Source of the DNA: Rhizoclosmatium globosum
Lineage: Eukaryota > Chytridiomycota > Chytridiomycetes > Chytridiales > Chytriomycetaceae
Direction of reading: 5' to 3'
Length of the DNA: 64,000 bases
NCBI GenBank assembly: GCA_002104985.1
Contig: MCGO01000098.1
Span: 85,233-149,232 of the forward strand
Position 1 is the first letter of the stretch; every line of letters starts with the position of its first letter. The position numbers were made by a program, and so were the translations under genes. This document shows positions 45,476-57,100 of this stretch, one piece after another. Below the pieces are notes generated by a model. That model saw only the letters and a list, made by a program, of their open reading frames with translations. It did not search any database and was not told the DNA's origin.

Positions 45476-45700
45476 TTAATGGTTGAAGAAAAGAAAATCA
45501 CGCAACTGCTGAACTTAAAAAAGTGCGGTTGCTGAACTTAAACACCCCACACGCCAAGACTGGAATGATATAAGGATAAGATACGTGAAATAGTACTCAT
45601 GGGTAATTGGCCACGAAATGACAAATATTCATCCCTTTTATCTACACCTTTTTTCAAAAAAAAATGGTAGTATAGCGATGAACTAAATATAAGGAGAGCA
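45476..45700. other. Intergenic between two minus-strand genes
   Basis: It holds the 3' UTR of transgelin and the promoter of the TLC-peroxidase gene. No gene is seen. Confidence 0.5.
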
Positions 45701-46489
45701 TCACAATCTGACGCCCCCATTCTGTCGATAGCCAATATGAGAGTTCACATTGGTGCTGAAATTCATGAGCTTATTTGGGATGTTTTGAGCCTCTTTCAGT
45801 TGATCGATGGTAAATCTGCGGACTTTCTTTTCAACGAGTTTAGGACCAATGACAGGGCCTTGGAATCCATGTTTTGCGCCATGACGAGAGATTGAAAAGA
45901 TGCAAATTATGACCTAAGGATGTTTGTTGTTTAGTTTGGTAGTTTCGCAGAAATTGGAAGGGGTCGAAGAAGATGTTGGAGTTAGTTGAGAATGCTGTCA
46001 ACGCCAATTCGAACTAGATTCAGGTGGACTTTGCTGATAGTTTCGTAGCAGTTTCCGAGTTGATCACATCCACAATCACAAAATGCCTCGCTACACATAA
46101 TCAAGACACACACTCTCAATTGTGACAGCATCAGTACACACCTGATACATGTTCTTGCCTTCCCACAAGTCAACAGTCATGAATCGTTCATGGCATGGAA
46201 CACCAAGTTGCTCAACACCCTTCAAAAACTTTGCAATGTTCTCCATCTGTTTAAAGGGCATTTTTGACTCCGAAATCTTGATTGGGGTTACGAGTGGAGA
46301 GAGGTTGAGGGAGTTCAAGAGGGTGCAGAGAATAGTTCCGTCCTTGAGGGCTGATTGGAAGGGGGTGGCTGAGGGAAAGGGAACTCCGGTAACTGATTCT
46401 ATGAATTCGATCGCTGTGAGTTCGTCTCTGGGGTCGTATTTTGCGGCTGCACGGAGGGCGATGTCTCTGTCAAGACTGCAAGTTGCCAT
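45701..46489 (-). CDS. SCP1: Transgelin/calponin-like actin-binding protein
   Basis: A single calponin-homology domain: DPRDELTAIEFIESVTGV, LKDGTILCTLLNSL, FKQMENIAKFLKGVEQLG and FMTVDLWEGKNMYQVI. A C-terminal tail carries a calponin-type element (HGFQGPVIGPK) and a basic part. Introns: 45914-46141, 228 nt and the longest intron placed here outside the 1.7-kb segment. The spliced product is 186 residues, typical of transgelin (yeast Scp1, fission yeast Stg1), which bundles actin. Start MATCSLD (46489) matches the family; an upstream in-frame extension is UTR. Confidence 0.9.
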
Positions 46490-46801
46490 TGTTTTGGTTG
46501 GTTGAAGGGGGTTTGGTTGGTGGATGAAATCAAGGAGACGAAAGTGTTTCATCTGAGTTTGCGGGGTCGAAACAGTTTATTGTTTCATCTCGACTTTATT
46601 CAAGCCTTTTTTGTTATGACGCTGAAGTGCTTTGGCTTCCTGACTTTGAAGTGGCACTCAATCCAGATTCCTTGGTAGTGCGCCCTTGTAACACTGGTGA
46701 CATTTATAATTGCATTAATGTCAAGTACAAATCGCAGCCACTGTGGATGTTCTCCTTTTTTCCGTTTGTGGTTGCACTCTGTGGGAGGCATCGGAGGCTG
46801 G

Positions 46802-47869
46802 ATGGCGTCCAAGTTCAAGAGACACCTGAAACTGAAAAAAGCAAAGTGCAGAAAAGCGCGTCACCCAACCAGCACCAGGAACAACTCTCCTCGAAACAAC
46901 CAACAAACCAACGAACCAATGTCCTCGCTCCAACGCACGTCCTCGCACTGCCACCAACGCAAACCATCGAAGCCTCTGATGCGCCTCAACACAAAGTCAA
47001 GTGCGAACCTTGGAACTGTTTCGACAACATCGACATCGGAACTGACATCGCCCGAGCAATCGCGACTGCCGCGCTCGACATCGCTCGCATCGCCTGGTCC
47101 GAGTGCCCGGTCGCCATCGCCGGCGCTTTTGTCATCAGCCTCGTCCGTTGGTTCGACAATCCACTACCGAAAGCTGAGCGGTGCTTTGCTGACGCCGCCA
47201 CCATCATCTTCAACAACAACAACCGATGGCGTGCGCAAACTGTCCATGGCGAATCAACCCACGTGTGCGCCGCCTCCTTTGGTCATGCGCTCAGTGTCAC
47301 ACGCTGTCTCCCAACGCAGACCCTCTCTGCCTCACTCTTCCTTTCCCTCTCTCGCTCGCGTTCTTGCTTCGTACCAACTGCCTGCTCTCACGGCTGGCTT
47401 TCTGTCGCGAGGTCAAGCGAATTACTTTGCGGTTCTGCAAACTTCTTCGGCTGAGATTCCTGCCCTCGTGTTTTACTCAGCGACACGCGCACAGTCTCTT
47501 CTTGGTCTGATTGATGCTACTGCTCAGCAAGGGCCTGCTTTTGGTCCTCATTCTCTACCAAAGCTTATGCTTGAGAATGAAATTCTGATTGAAGTGGAAG
47601 TGGCGTCGGGTGCCTGTGCAACATCAGAAGAAGCTATTGCGGAAGCTAGAAGAAAATCCTCAACTTTCCAGTCGACTGCTCCTCAAGCTTCTTTGAGGAT
47701 AACGCGAGATTCTGTGGCGCATGTTGCCGAACACGGAATTTTCGTGTTGCAAGTCTCTGGAATCAATGACGTTGCTGGACATGAAGAGATTTGGTCTCTC
47801 CAACTTGCTAGTGGTGATTCAATGATGGATTGGTTAAAGTCCATCAGAGAACTCATCGCCTCACTCTAA
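46802..47869 (+). CDS. PH-like domain protein C, Ser-rich N-terminus
   Basis: A single exon of 355 codons from the ATG at 46802 (MASKFKRHLKLKKAK, a basic N-terminus). The middle is Ser/Thr-rich. The C-terminal part has SLRITRDSVAHVAEHGIFVL and IWSLQLASGDSMMDWLKSI, closely parallel to LTPESEIHVSEKGVYVLKVTG and SWELQFDNADSMMEWLGRI in the gene at 15033-16367. It probably binds membrane lipid or protein partners (inference). The frame at 46697 extends upstream but crosses UTR-like sequence. Confidence 0.7.
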   Translation: MASKFKRHLKLKKAKCRKARHPTSTRNNSPRNNQQTNEPMSSLQRTSSHCHQRKPSKPLMRLNTKSSANLGTVSTTSTSELTSPEQSRLPRSTSLASPGPSARSPSPALLSSASSVGSTIHYRKLSGALLTPPPSSSTTTTDGVRKLSMANQPTCAPPPLVMRSVSHAVSQRRPSLPHSSFPSLARVLASYQLPALTAGFLSRGQANYFAVLQTSSAEIPALVFYSATRAQSLLGLIDATAQQGPAFGPHSLPKLMLENEILIEVEVASGACATSEEAIAEARRKSSTFQSTAPQASLRITRDSVAHVAEHGIFVLQVSGINDVAGHEEIWSLQLASGDSMMDWLKSIRELIASL

Positions 47870-48385
47870 CCCCTCTTCTTTTCATATCTATTTTTACCCT
47901 GGTGCTATGATTTGCTGTCCACCCTCTTCTTGTTTGCATTGTTATATATGACCAACCCATAATTAAATCCATTAAATAACTTTGATATTAATCAACAAAT
48001 GAACACATACTTAAACCCGCTACAATCTACTATCCAGTCTTCCAAAAGAAGTGGTTGGTCAAATAATGCGTCGGATTCATGCTAAGATTGTGTGGAAGTT
48101 TAGGGGACAAACAAAATTATTCAAGGAGCTGTTGAGTTCATCTTGATTCGTTATCTTCCTCTTCCCAATACAAACGTATGCCAAAGCAAACTTATCGGCT
48201 GGGACTTAATACACTTTAATGCCATGAGCTGCATGTCCGACAAGAAGGACACGATTCTTGTGCAGTTCATGTCTGGCAATTTTGCATTTATCCAAAAGCT
48301 TTCATGGCATAAAATTAAAATTGCAATATTCAAGTATTTGACAATAACAACAATAAGATACACAATCGAGAGTAATCCGATGATC
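47870..48385. other. Intergenic, convergent 3' ends
   Basis: The stops of PH-like gene C and the amidohydrolase face each other here. AT-rich sequence; short ORFs have no protein-like composition. Confidence 0.5.
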
Positions 48386-51300
48386 TCAATCCTGAACAGG
48401 CAAAACAGTCAGCTCACCACCATCACCCAATACCTGAACAGAATATCCAAACCCAACAGGTCCACCATTAAACGCAACAAACCCAGCCCGCTGTCCAACT
48501 AAAATCCTTCCCAACCCTCCACCACCAATCCCAAACGCATCCGCAACCCTCCAAGTAACACTCCCAACTGCATCCCACACATCCACCTTCCCACTCGTCG
48601 CATCCGCAGACGTCACCCACCCTGCCTCAAACCACAAACTTCGAACTTGATCGGCTTCCTTCACACTCAGAAGTACAGGCACACCCGCGGTTTTCAAAAT
48701 CTCAACGGCAGTAGGGCCGCCTTGTCCCGTTGGAATACACCATCGCTGTTCCCACGCGTATGCCTGGCACCGAGGCGGCTGTAACAACACGGGGACCTTC
48801 AGTTTCCCGATTTCGTCGGCGACAGCCCATGCACCTGTTGCACCTGCAATCACGAGTTTCAAGGTTGGAAGGTATGAAGATGCGAGGGCGAGGAGTTTGG
48901 AAATGTCGTTGGGGTCGTGGACTGTTACGACGAGGGGTAATGTTCCGGCTACGACTTGGGTGAAGGGGGAGTTTGTGGGTGGGGATTTTAAGAGGTTGCG
49001 GAGTTTTGAGAATTGGATAGCGATTGTGGAAGCGTATGGCTCTTTGGCGCTGTCGCCGATGGAAATATGGAGTGCAACGTCGGGGACAGTAATCGCGTCG
49101 TGGTATTCTGATTTAAGACGTTAATAAAGAGAACTATTTCAAAATCAACCAAACTCACGTTCAGCACCGGTTCGGACAACAGTACTAACTCCAGCAACGA
49201 CACCATTCCCCCTCGGGACAGCAACTACATTCAGAACTCCACTGCGGAAGGCATATTCCTGTAACTTACTACCTCCACCAACACGGACACCATCCTTGGC
49301 CCACACAAAGCCATCCAGGGCATCTTTACTTCCAGCGTCACCATCCCAAGTTCCCTGCTCCTGCCCAATTTCTTGCAGCCCAACCGGAACTCCCACAGCA
49401 ATAATCCCAGGAATTACTGCCCCGTCTTGCAAATCAAACACAGTTCCTTTAGAGGCACACTTTGGTCCAAGACAAGTCACGATTCCGTTCTCAACAGTAA
49501 TTTTCCCAGTCTCCAAGACACCTTCCGAAGCATAAATAGCTGAAATGTTGGCAACTGTGTAGGTTCCGAGGGGTGATTTGGTCAATTGGGCGGAGGGAAC
49601 GACAGTTGGTGTGATTGGTCCGGGTTCAGCGGGAGAAACAACCCATGGCAGTCTGAAAACAACATGTCCGTCAACAACAACGCGAAGGGGATGTGCGCCA
49701 AGTTGTAAGGGTGGACGATCCCACACAACTAAGTCAGCATCAAAACCAGCCTTGAGTTGACCAATCCTGTGACCTGCGCCAATCTTGTCTGCGGGAACAC
49801 TTGTAACAGCACGGAACGCAACATCTGGATCTAGACCATAGTGAACAGCCTTTTGTGCTTCATAAATTAGGTTCTGCGCGTTTGTGACGGGGTGGTCGGA
49901 TTTGTATGCGACTTGAACGCCGGCTTTGTTGAGAATTTGACCAGCGAGGACAGAGTGTTTATATGCTTCGCGTTTATAGAGAGAGTGGTCAGCAAAGATG
50001 GCGACGGAAATGTTGTTGGCGGCAATTTTGTCAGCAAGGAGGTGGGCTTCAGTTGCATGATGGAATGCAGTTATTTCAAAGCCGAATTCATCCTTGTTTC
50101 GGAGCATCATCTGTTTTTGAACAAAATGTTGATTGATTGATACATTACTATAACGTCCTCACATCAATGTCATTCACTTGATAACAGTGCACTTGGAGCT
50201 TGACGTGCCCGCGCAGTAGAGCAACCAAAGACTCATCTTCCAAGGCATCAGGAAAGCGAGACTCTACATGCAAATGCGCATAGGCACCAAAGTGAGACGC
50301 AGCATTCTTTGCATTGTCACACCAATCATCTTGAGCCCTCAAAGTCCGACGCGCCTTTTCCAAACGTTCTCTGAACACCCATGCCGTTCCAAGTCTTGAA
50401 GAAGGCATGGAACCCCAGTCATGACCTTTTGGATTCTCTCCACACGCCATTTTCATATATCTCCACGGAATGCCATCTTGAAAGTCTTTTGTGTCCATTC
50501 CGCGATGCAGTAAAGCATCGTGGGACGAGTTACTGAGTTTGGAATTCATTTTGATGGCAATTCCTTCTCCGCCCATAGCAGGGCCTGAGCCTGGAATGAC
50601 GAGAGAAGTGGTGACACCACCAGATGCAATGAAGTCGATGGCTTTGTCTTGTGGATTAAAGGCATCCAGAATTCTGAGTTGGGGAACAGTTGGACCGCCC
50701 TGTCCTTCATTCGTGTCTTGTTCGGCGCTGAATCCTGGAACGGATTGGGTACCAACGTGACTGTTTCAGTCCTTGTTATTTGACAGAAGCTTGAATGCAA
50801 AACAAAGTAGATACCTGTGCATATCGACGATTCCTGGCGAAACAACACGACCTTCCACATCCCAAACCTCAATGTCCTGTTCAGTGAAGCTAGGATAGAT
50901 TCCCCCGTTAAGCAAATTTAATTCGTTTGCCAACTGTACAACATCACCCGTTGTGATTTGTTGACCAACTTTAAGCACAATCCCATAGGCTGTTGCGACA
51001 TCCATGTCTGGTTCCTTAGACCCTGTTCCGTCCCACACAGTCGCGTGTTTAATCAGTCTAGGAGTATCCGAGGTAGCGGCATCAAAACGCGGGTTTCTGA
51101 TTCTTTGATTTTGAGGCTGAGTATCGAGTTGAGAAGGGGCACGTGCGGCACAGAGGCGGATGCCGTCAGCCAGGGCAGCTTGAGTGATTGCGCGACCAGT
51201 TGGGGCGTGTTGCTCAGCGACAAAGAAGGCGTCGACGGCGAGGGCAAGGGCGGCCAAGGCAGTGCTTTTCGAGTAAGGTTGTTAGTGGTTACTTTGGCAT

Positions 51301-51585
51301 TCAAGGGAGCAGGGTTCACACAACACTCTCAACACACTCAACTCACACTGCAATTAAATACTCAGTCAGAGAGCCCTCAGTCGGCCGCTCCGCCCGAACA
51401 ACGCTGTGGCTGCCAAAGCGCGGCGACGGACTTCTTGCCCGCGAAAGAGACGCGTCGCCCGCTGTCGCCGAAGTCGCTGATGCACGCGCAATTGCCCTTG
51501 CCAGAAGTGGCGACCGTCCCGAGGCGCTTCCGGTCGTCGATGGCGCTGTTGATACACTCAGTCCAGAGGTCGAACTGGAACTCAT
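48386..51585 (-). CDS. Membrane-anchored amidohydrolase-superfamily protein
   Basis: A metal-dependent hydrolase of the amidohydrolase fold. The N-terminal cytosolic Ser/Arg-rich segment is followed by one span (VTALAALALAVDAFFVA). GRVVSPGIVDMHSHVGT holds the HxH metal motif, split by an intron. VKLQVHCYQVNDID, ITAFHHATEAHLLA and YKSDHPVTNA supply further His and Asp ligands. DADLVVWDRPPL and GHVVFRLPWV close the first composite domain. A second amidohydrolase-like half follows without clear metal ligands. Introns are 51265-51346, 50761-50814, 50111-50162 and 49108-49158, for 986 codons with phases consistent. The fungal relatives I know of are annotated as amidohydrolases or CE9-like; the substrate is not established. 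Confidence 0.85.
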
Positions 51586-51692
51586 TCTCGGAAAATAATG
51601 GATAAGCCAGAATTACACAGAGAATTACACAGTATTTACTCTTGAGCTGTTTTCTCCTTTCCTTTTCCTGATAACTTGACATAACTCAACAA

Positions 51693-52728
51693 ATGGACTC
51701 ATACTTGAACCGCCTTTTCCCTTCTCTCACTTCGCTCATCCCACCACACATCATATCAACTCTATTTCCACAAGACTGTCCTCAACAACCGCCTCTACCC
51801 ATTCCACTCAGCATTACAGGGATCCCATCAGAATACCACGAAACTATCCTCACCTCCCTCGGCCATCCAACAACAAACGACCAACTCCCAATCACATCTC
51901 CCATCCTCTTAGTCCTCGCTCTCGTAGGCCTCGGCGTCGGGATCCAAGGCGTGCTCTGGATCCCTCGGGAACTGTGGACGTTGCAACGCGTGTTCCTCTG
52001 GTATGCTGGTATGAATGCCGGCGCGATTCTGTGTCACTGTCTTGCCGGGAGTCCAGAGGTATGGGCGCTTGGATGGGCCGTTGATGTTGGGTGCACAGGA
52101 AGGTAAACGTCAAACAATCTCTTGTTTAACATGAAATCAAAGTGGATTCTAACTTGCTTTTGGTTCAAGTATTGGGTTGAATCTTGTACTTGCCGCATTT
52201 ATACATCCGAGGTTGGACCAGCGAAGTGGAGAGTCTGTGGCGTGGATGGATCCTGTTTCGTTGCTTGTGTCGGGATGGGCGCTTGCGACGGCCCATTGGG
52301 GGATTACGAATCGTGTTTCGTGGACTTCCGAGTTGATTTATTTGGCGCCGTTGGGTGTTGCGGCGGTCGCTTTGGCTTGGAGGGTTGTAATTCCAGTAAT
52401 AAGAGGGTCCATATCGTTTTCATGGATAGGAAAGGTTGCGGGTCTAGCTTCAGTCATATCGGTGGGATTGGGTGCTGCTGGGGTTTTGTTGGAGCCACAT
52501 GTGTTTTGTGAATGGAGGAAAGGAAGTGGGAGCATAATCGGAAGCATCAGCTTTTTGGATGCATTTTTCACTGGCTGTTTGGTGGGATTGCAGGCTCTGT
52601 TGGTGTTTGTTATGTTTGGAGGCGTTGGTACGAAGAAAAGGGAGGGAGGGGTTGGAGCACTGGCTCAAGAGGTTGTGAAAGGAGTTGAGGAACGAAAGAA
52701 GAGGCAGGAAAGGCTTGTTTCAAAGTGA
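51693..52728 (+). CDS. Multipass membrane protein of unknown function
   Basis: Hydrophobic spans at [99 protein letters not shown] and GCLVGLQALLVFVMF, giving about seven, and a basic C-terminal tail (KKRQERLVSK). Intron 52103-52169 (67 nt) gives 322 codons. It is divergent from the amidohydrolase; the starts are 107 bp apart, a probable shared promoter. No family recognised. Confidence 0.7.
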
Positions 52729-53013
52729 CTAAAGTTAAGTTAAAAAGATGCATCTATGCAAAATTTGTGTGATGCAACCTCAACTTTGAAACTAAAGGAT
52801 GAGAAATACGGGAGTGGCTTCCCTTTTCAGACACAAGGAAGATGATGGAGGTGGATGGGGAGCCACAGGAATGGGTTCAACAAAATGAAAATGAAAAGTG
52901 AGTGAGACACTTCCAAAGAAGCCACCAAACAAAAGACTCCTCCCAAGAAAAAGGATCGTTGAAATAGCGCCATTCAGCAAACAAGTTACAAGGAAATACA
53001 ACAGCAAAAGACG

Positions 53014-54147
53014 ATGCTCCAAGCGCAAATGATGTCAGGACGCAACAACAGCATCTCAGAACCACCGCATCTTCAAGACGACGACATTGAAAGCCTCCTG
53101 GACGAGTTTGATCAACTGGAACAGGAACTTCTCCGTGACGTACGAGAACGACGATCAGCCAGGGCTCACGCTGTCAACTTGAACCAAAACTTGGCTCCAG
53201 TTCCAATGGCCCGTCAACGCTCAACTCCTTTCCAATACGCCACATCTCACGTATTGGAGGCTCTTAATGAGGAGGAGAAGTATCAGTACCAGCAGCCAAC
53301 TGGAATGAAGTACTTGAGCCGTTCTGCTTCTGTGACAGGTCATGGCCATAATATTCCAGGAAGACACTACCAACAGTACCGAAACAAATCGTTCCAAACA
53401 ACAAATATGTATGCAATCGATCAGTACTATGTGGAACAGCAGCGTCTCTTTATGAGAGGACAACAAGATGTGTCTCCAGCCACATCTCGGTGCACTTCTC
53501 CCTCTACATCACATTCCGAACAATATTCTATTTCAAGCCCGTCTCCAGATTTACTGGATCCTTATTCTGATGCCCGACGATGGTCCCCTCCACAAAACAT
53601 GTATTCTCAATCTCGTCCAGTACAAAAGGTGTCTTCCCCGCAACTTTCTGTCATCTCCACATCTTCAACGCTCCTAAACCAATCGGATGCACGACCCAAG
53701 AGCCCAATTCATTATCCGTCCCTCACAGCCCCCTTTGCCGTCCTCCTCACCTCCAACCAAGTCCTCCACGGATCTCTATACCGAACAAACCCAACACCTC
53801 CCGGAACACTTCCGTACCAACTTCTGCACCCCTCAAAAAAGAAGAAGGGGTTCTCATTGTCAAGCCTCTTCAAAAAAGTCAAGCAAAGACAAGCTCGCCC
53901 CAGCATTCCCCGGATTCATGGTAGAAAAAGCAGCAATATATGCCTGCGTAAGCCAAGGGAAGCTGTGATGCACTTGTTCGGAAACCATTCTTCCCTGCAC
54001 TGCAGAGCCATCCAGAGTGGCTGGGGTGTCAAATTTGCACCTTTTCTTGGTCTCCTAATATACTTGACTGTGTTGCCACAGTTTCACTCACTAATTTCCA
54101 TGTTTGGTCTCGACTCCTGGATCCAAGGAATTGACCACTCTTCTTAA
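53014..54147 (+). CDS. Hypothetical protein whose 3' end is the first satellite unit
   Basis: A single ORF of 377 codons. The N-terminus is acidic and helical (DDDIESLLDEFDQLEQELL). The middle is Ser/Pro/Gln/Tyr-rich, followed by a polybasic stretch (HPSKKKKGF, FKKVKQRQARPS). From 53912 the coding sequence is the first copy of the tandem repeat, which gives a hydrophobic tail (FAPFLGLLIYLTVLPQF) unlike the rest. Either the original C-terminus was replaced when the array arose, or this exon seeded the array. A frame change near the A6 run at 53872-53877 would give an alternative end. Family unknown. Confidence 0.5.
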   Translation: MLQAQMMSGRNNSISEPPHLQDDDIESLLDEFDQLEQELLRDVRERRSARAHAVNLNQNLAPVPMARQRSTPFQYATSHVLEALNEEEKYQYQQPTGMKYLSRSASVTGHGHNIPGRHYQQYRNKSFQTTNMYAIDQYYVEQQRLFMRGQQDVSPATSRCTSPSTSHSEQYSISSPSPDLLDPYSDARRWSPPQNMYSQSRPVQKVSSPQLSVISTSSTLLNQSDARPKSPIHYPSLTAPFAVLLTSNQVLHGSLYRTNPTPPGTLPYQLLHPSKKKKGFSLSSLFKKVKQRQARPSIPRIHGRKSSNICLRKPREAVMHLFGNHSSLHCRAIQSGWGVKFAPFLGLLIYLTVLPQFHSLISMFGLDSWIQGIDHSS

Positions 54148-57100
54148 GTAAATTGAAAAATTAAGAAGCCAAACTTTGCAGGGTCTCTCCAGAGACTATA
54201 TTGTTAGGATTCATGGTAGAAAAAGCAGCAATATATGCCTGCGTAAGCCAAGGGAAGCTGTGATGCACTTGTTCGGAAACCATTCTTCCCTGCACTGCAG
54301 AGCCATCCAGAGTGGCTGGGGTGTCAAATTTGCACCTTTTCTTGGTCTCCTAATATACTTGACTGTGTTGCCACAGTTTCACTCACTAATTTCCATGTTT
54401 GGTCTCGACTCCTGGATCCAAGGAATTGACCACTCTTCTTAAGTAAATTGAAAAATTAAGAAGCCAAACTTTGCAGGGTCTCTCCAGAGACTATATTGTT
54501 AGGATTCATGGTAGAAAAAGCAGCAATATATGCCTGCGTAAGCCAAGGGAAGCTGTGATGCACTTGTTCGGAAACCATTCTTCCCTGCACTGCAGAGCCA
54601 TCCAGAGTGGCTGGGGTGTCAAATTTGCACCTTTTCTTGGTCTCCTAATATACTTGACTGTGTTGCCACAGTTTCACTCACTAATTTCCATGTTTGGTCT
54701 CGACTCCTGGATCCAAGGAATTGACCACTCTTCTTAAGTAAATTGAAAAATTAAGAAGCCAAACTTTGCAGGGTCTCTCCAGAGACTATATTGTTAGGAT
54801 TCATGGTAGAAAAAGCAGCAATATATGCCTGCGTAAGCCAAGGGAAGCTGTGATGCACTTGTTCGGAAACCATTCTTCCCTGCACTGCAGAGCCATCCAG
54901 AGTGGCTGGGGTGTCAAATTTGCACCTTTTCTTGGTCTCCTAATATACTTGACTGTGTTGCCACAGTTTCACTCACTAATTTCCATGTTTGGTCTCGACT
55001 CCTGGATCCAAGGAATTGACCACTCTTCTTAAGTAAATTGAAAAATTAAGAAGCCAAACTTTGCAGGGTCTCTCCAGAGACTATATTGTTAGGATTCATG
55101 GTAGAAAAAGCAGCAATATATGCCTGCGTAAGCCAAGGGAAGCTGTGATGCACTTGTTCGGAAACCATTCTTCCCTGCACTGCAGAGCCATCCAGAGTGG
55201 CGGGGGCCAAATTTGCACCTTTTCTTGGTCTCCTAATATACTTGACTGTGTTGCCACAGTTTCACTCACTAATTTCCATGTTTGGTCTCGACTCCTGGAT
55301 CCAAGGAATTGACCACTCTTCTTAAGTAAATTGAAAAATTAAGAAGCCAAACTTTGCAGGGTCTCTCCAGAGACTATATTGTTAGGATTCATGGTAGAAA
55401 AAGCAGCAATATATGCCTGCGTAAGCCAAGGGAAGCTGTGATGCACTTGTTCGGAAACCATTCTTCCCTGCACTGCAGAGCCATCCAGAGTGGCTGGGGC
55501 CCCAAATTTGCACCTTTTCTTGGTCTCCTAATATACTTGACTGTGTTGCCACAGTTTCACTCACTAATTTCCATGTTTGGTCTCGACTCCTGGATCCAAG
55601 GAATTGACCACTCTTCTTAAGTAAATTGAAAAATTAAGAAGCCAAACTTTGCAGGGTCTCTCCAGAGACTATATTGTTAGGATTCATGGTAGAAAAAGCA
55701 GCAATATATGCCTGCGTAAGCCAAGGGAAGCTGTGATGCACTTGTTCGGAAACCATTCTTCCCTGCACTGCAGAGCCATCCAGAGTGGCTGGGGCCAAAT
55801 TTGCACCTTTTCTTGGTCTCCTAATATACTTGACTGTGTTGCCACAGTTTCACTCACTAATTTCCATGTTTGGTCTCGACTCCTGGATCCAAGGAATTGA
55901 CCACTCTTCTTAAGTAAATTGAAAAATTAAGAAGCCAAACTTTGCAGGGTCTCTCCAGAGACTATATTGTTAGGATTCATGGTAGAAAAAGCAGCAATAT
56001 ATGCCTGCGTAAGCCAAGGGAAGCTGTGATGCACTTGTTCGGAAACCATTCTTCCCTGCACTGCAGAGCCATCCAGAGTGGCTGGGGCCCAAATTTGCAC
56101 CTTTTCTTGGTCTCCTAATATACTTGACTGTGTTGCCACAGTTTCACTCACTAATTTCCATGTTTGGTCTCGACTCCTGGATCCAAGGAATTGACCACTC
56201 TTCTTAAGTAAATTGAAAAATTAAGAAGCCAAACTTTGCAGGGTCTCTCCAGAGACTATATTGTTAGGATTCATGGTAGAAAAAGCAGCAATATATGCCT
56301 GCGTAAGCCAAGGGAAGCTGTGATGCACTTGTTCGGAAACCATTCTTCCCTGCACTGCAGAGCCATCCAGAGTGGCTGGGGCCAAATTTGCACCTTTTCT
56401 TGGTCTCCTAATATACTTGACTGTGTTGCCACAGTTTCACTCACTAATTTCCATGTTTGGTCTCGACTCCTGGATCCAAGGAATTGACCACTCTTCTTAA
56501 GTAAATTGAAAAATTAAGAAGCCAAACTTTGCAGGGTCTCTCCAGAGACTATATTGTTAGGATTCATGGTAGAAAAAGCAGCAATATATGCCTGCGTAAG
56601 CCAAGGGAAGCTGTGATGCACTTGTTCGGAAACCATTCTTCCCTGCACTGCAGAGCCATCCAGAGTGGCTGGGGCCAAATTTGCACCTTTTCTTGGTCTC
56701 CTAATATACTTGACTGTGTTGCCACAGTTTCACTCACTAATTTCCATGTTTGGTCTCGACTCCTGGATCCAAGGAATTGACCACTCTTCTTAAGTAAATT
56801 GAAAAATTAAGAAGCCAAACTTTGCAGGGTCTCTCCAGAGACTATATTGTTAGGATTCATGGTAGAAAAAGCAGCAATATATGCCTGCGTAAGCCAAGGG
56901 AAGCTGTGATGCACTTGTTCGGAAACCATTCTTCCCTGCACTGCAGAGCCATCCAGAGTGGCTGGGGCCCAAATTTGCACCTTTTCTTGGTCTCCTAATA
57001 TACTTGACTGTGTTGCCACAGTTTCACTCACTAATTTCCATGTTTGGTCTCGACTCCTGGATCCAAGGAATTGACCACTCTTCTTAAGTAAATTGAAAAA

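Noticed and set aside
46697..47454. Overlapping plus-strand ORF with Cys/Ala-rich product over PH-like gene C
   Set aside because: It is a shadow frame. The frame from 46802 carries the conserved PH-like motifs.
48143..48502. Small plus-strand ORF between PH-like gene C and the amidohydrolase
   Set aside because: Its end overlaps the amidohydrolase coding exon in antisense, and its composition (Ile, Asn, Thr, Lys) follows AT-rich DNA.
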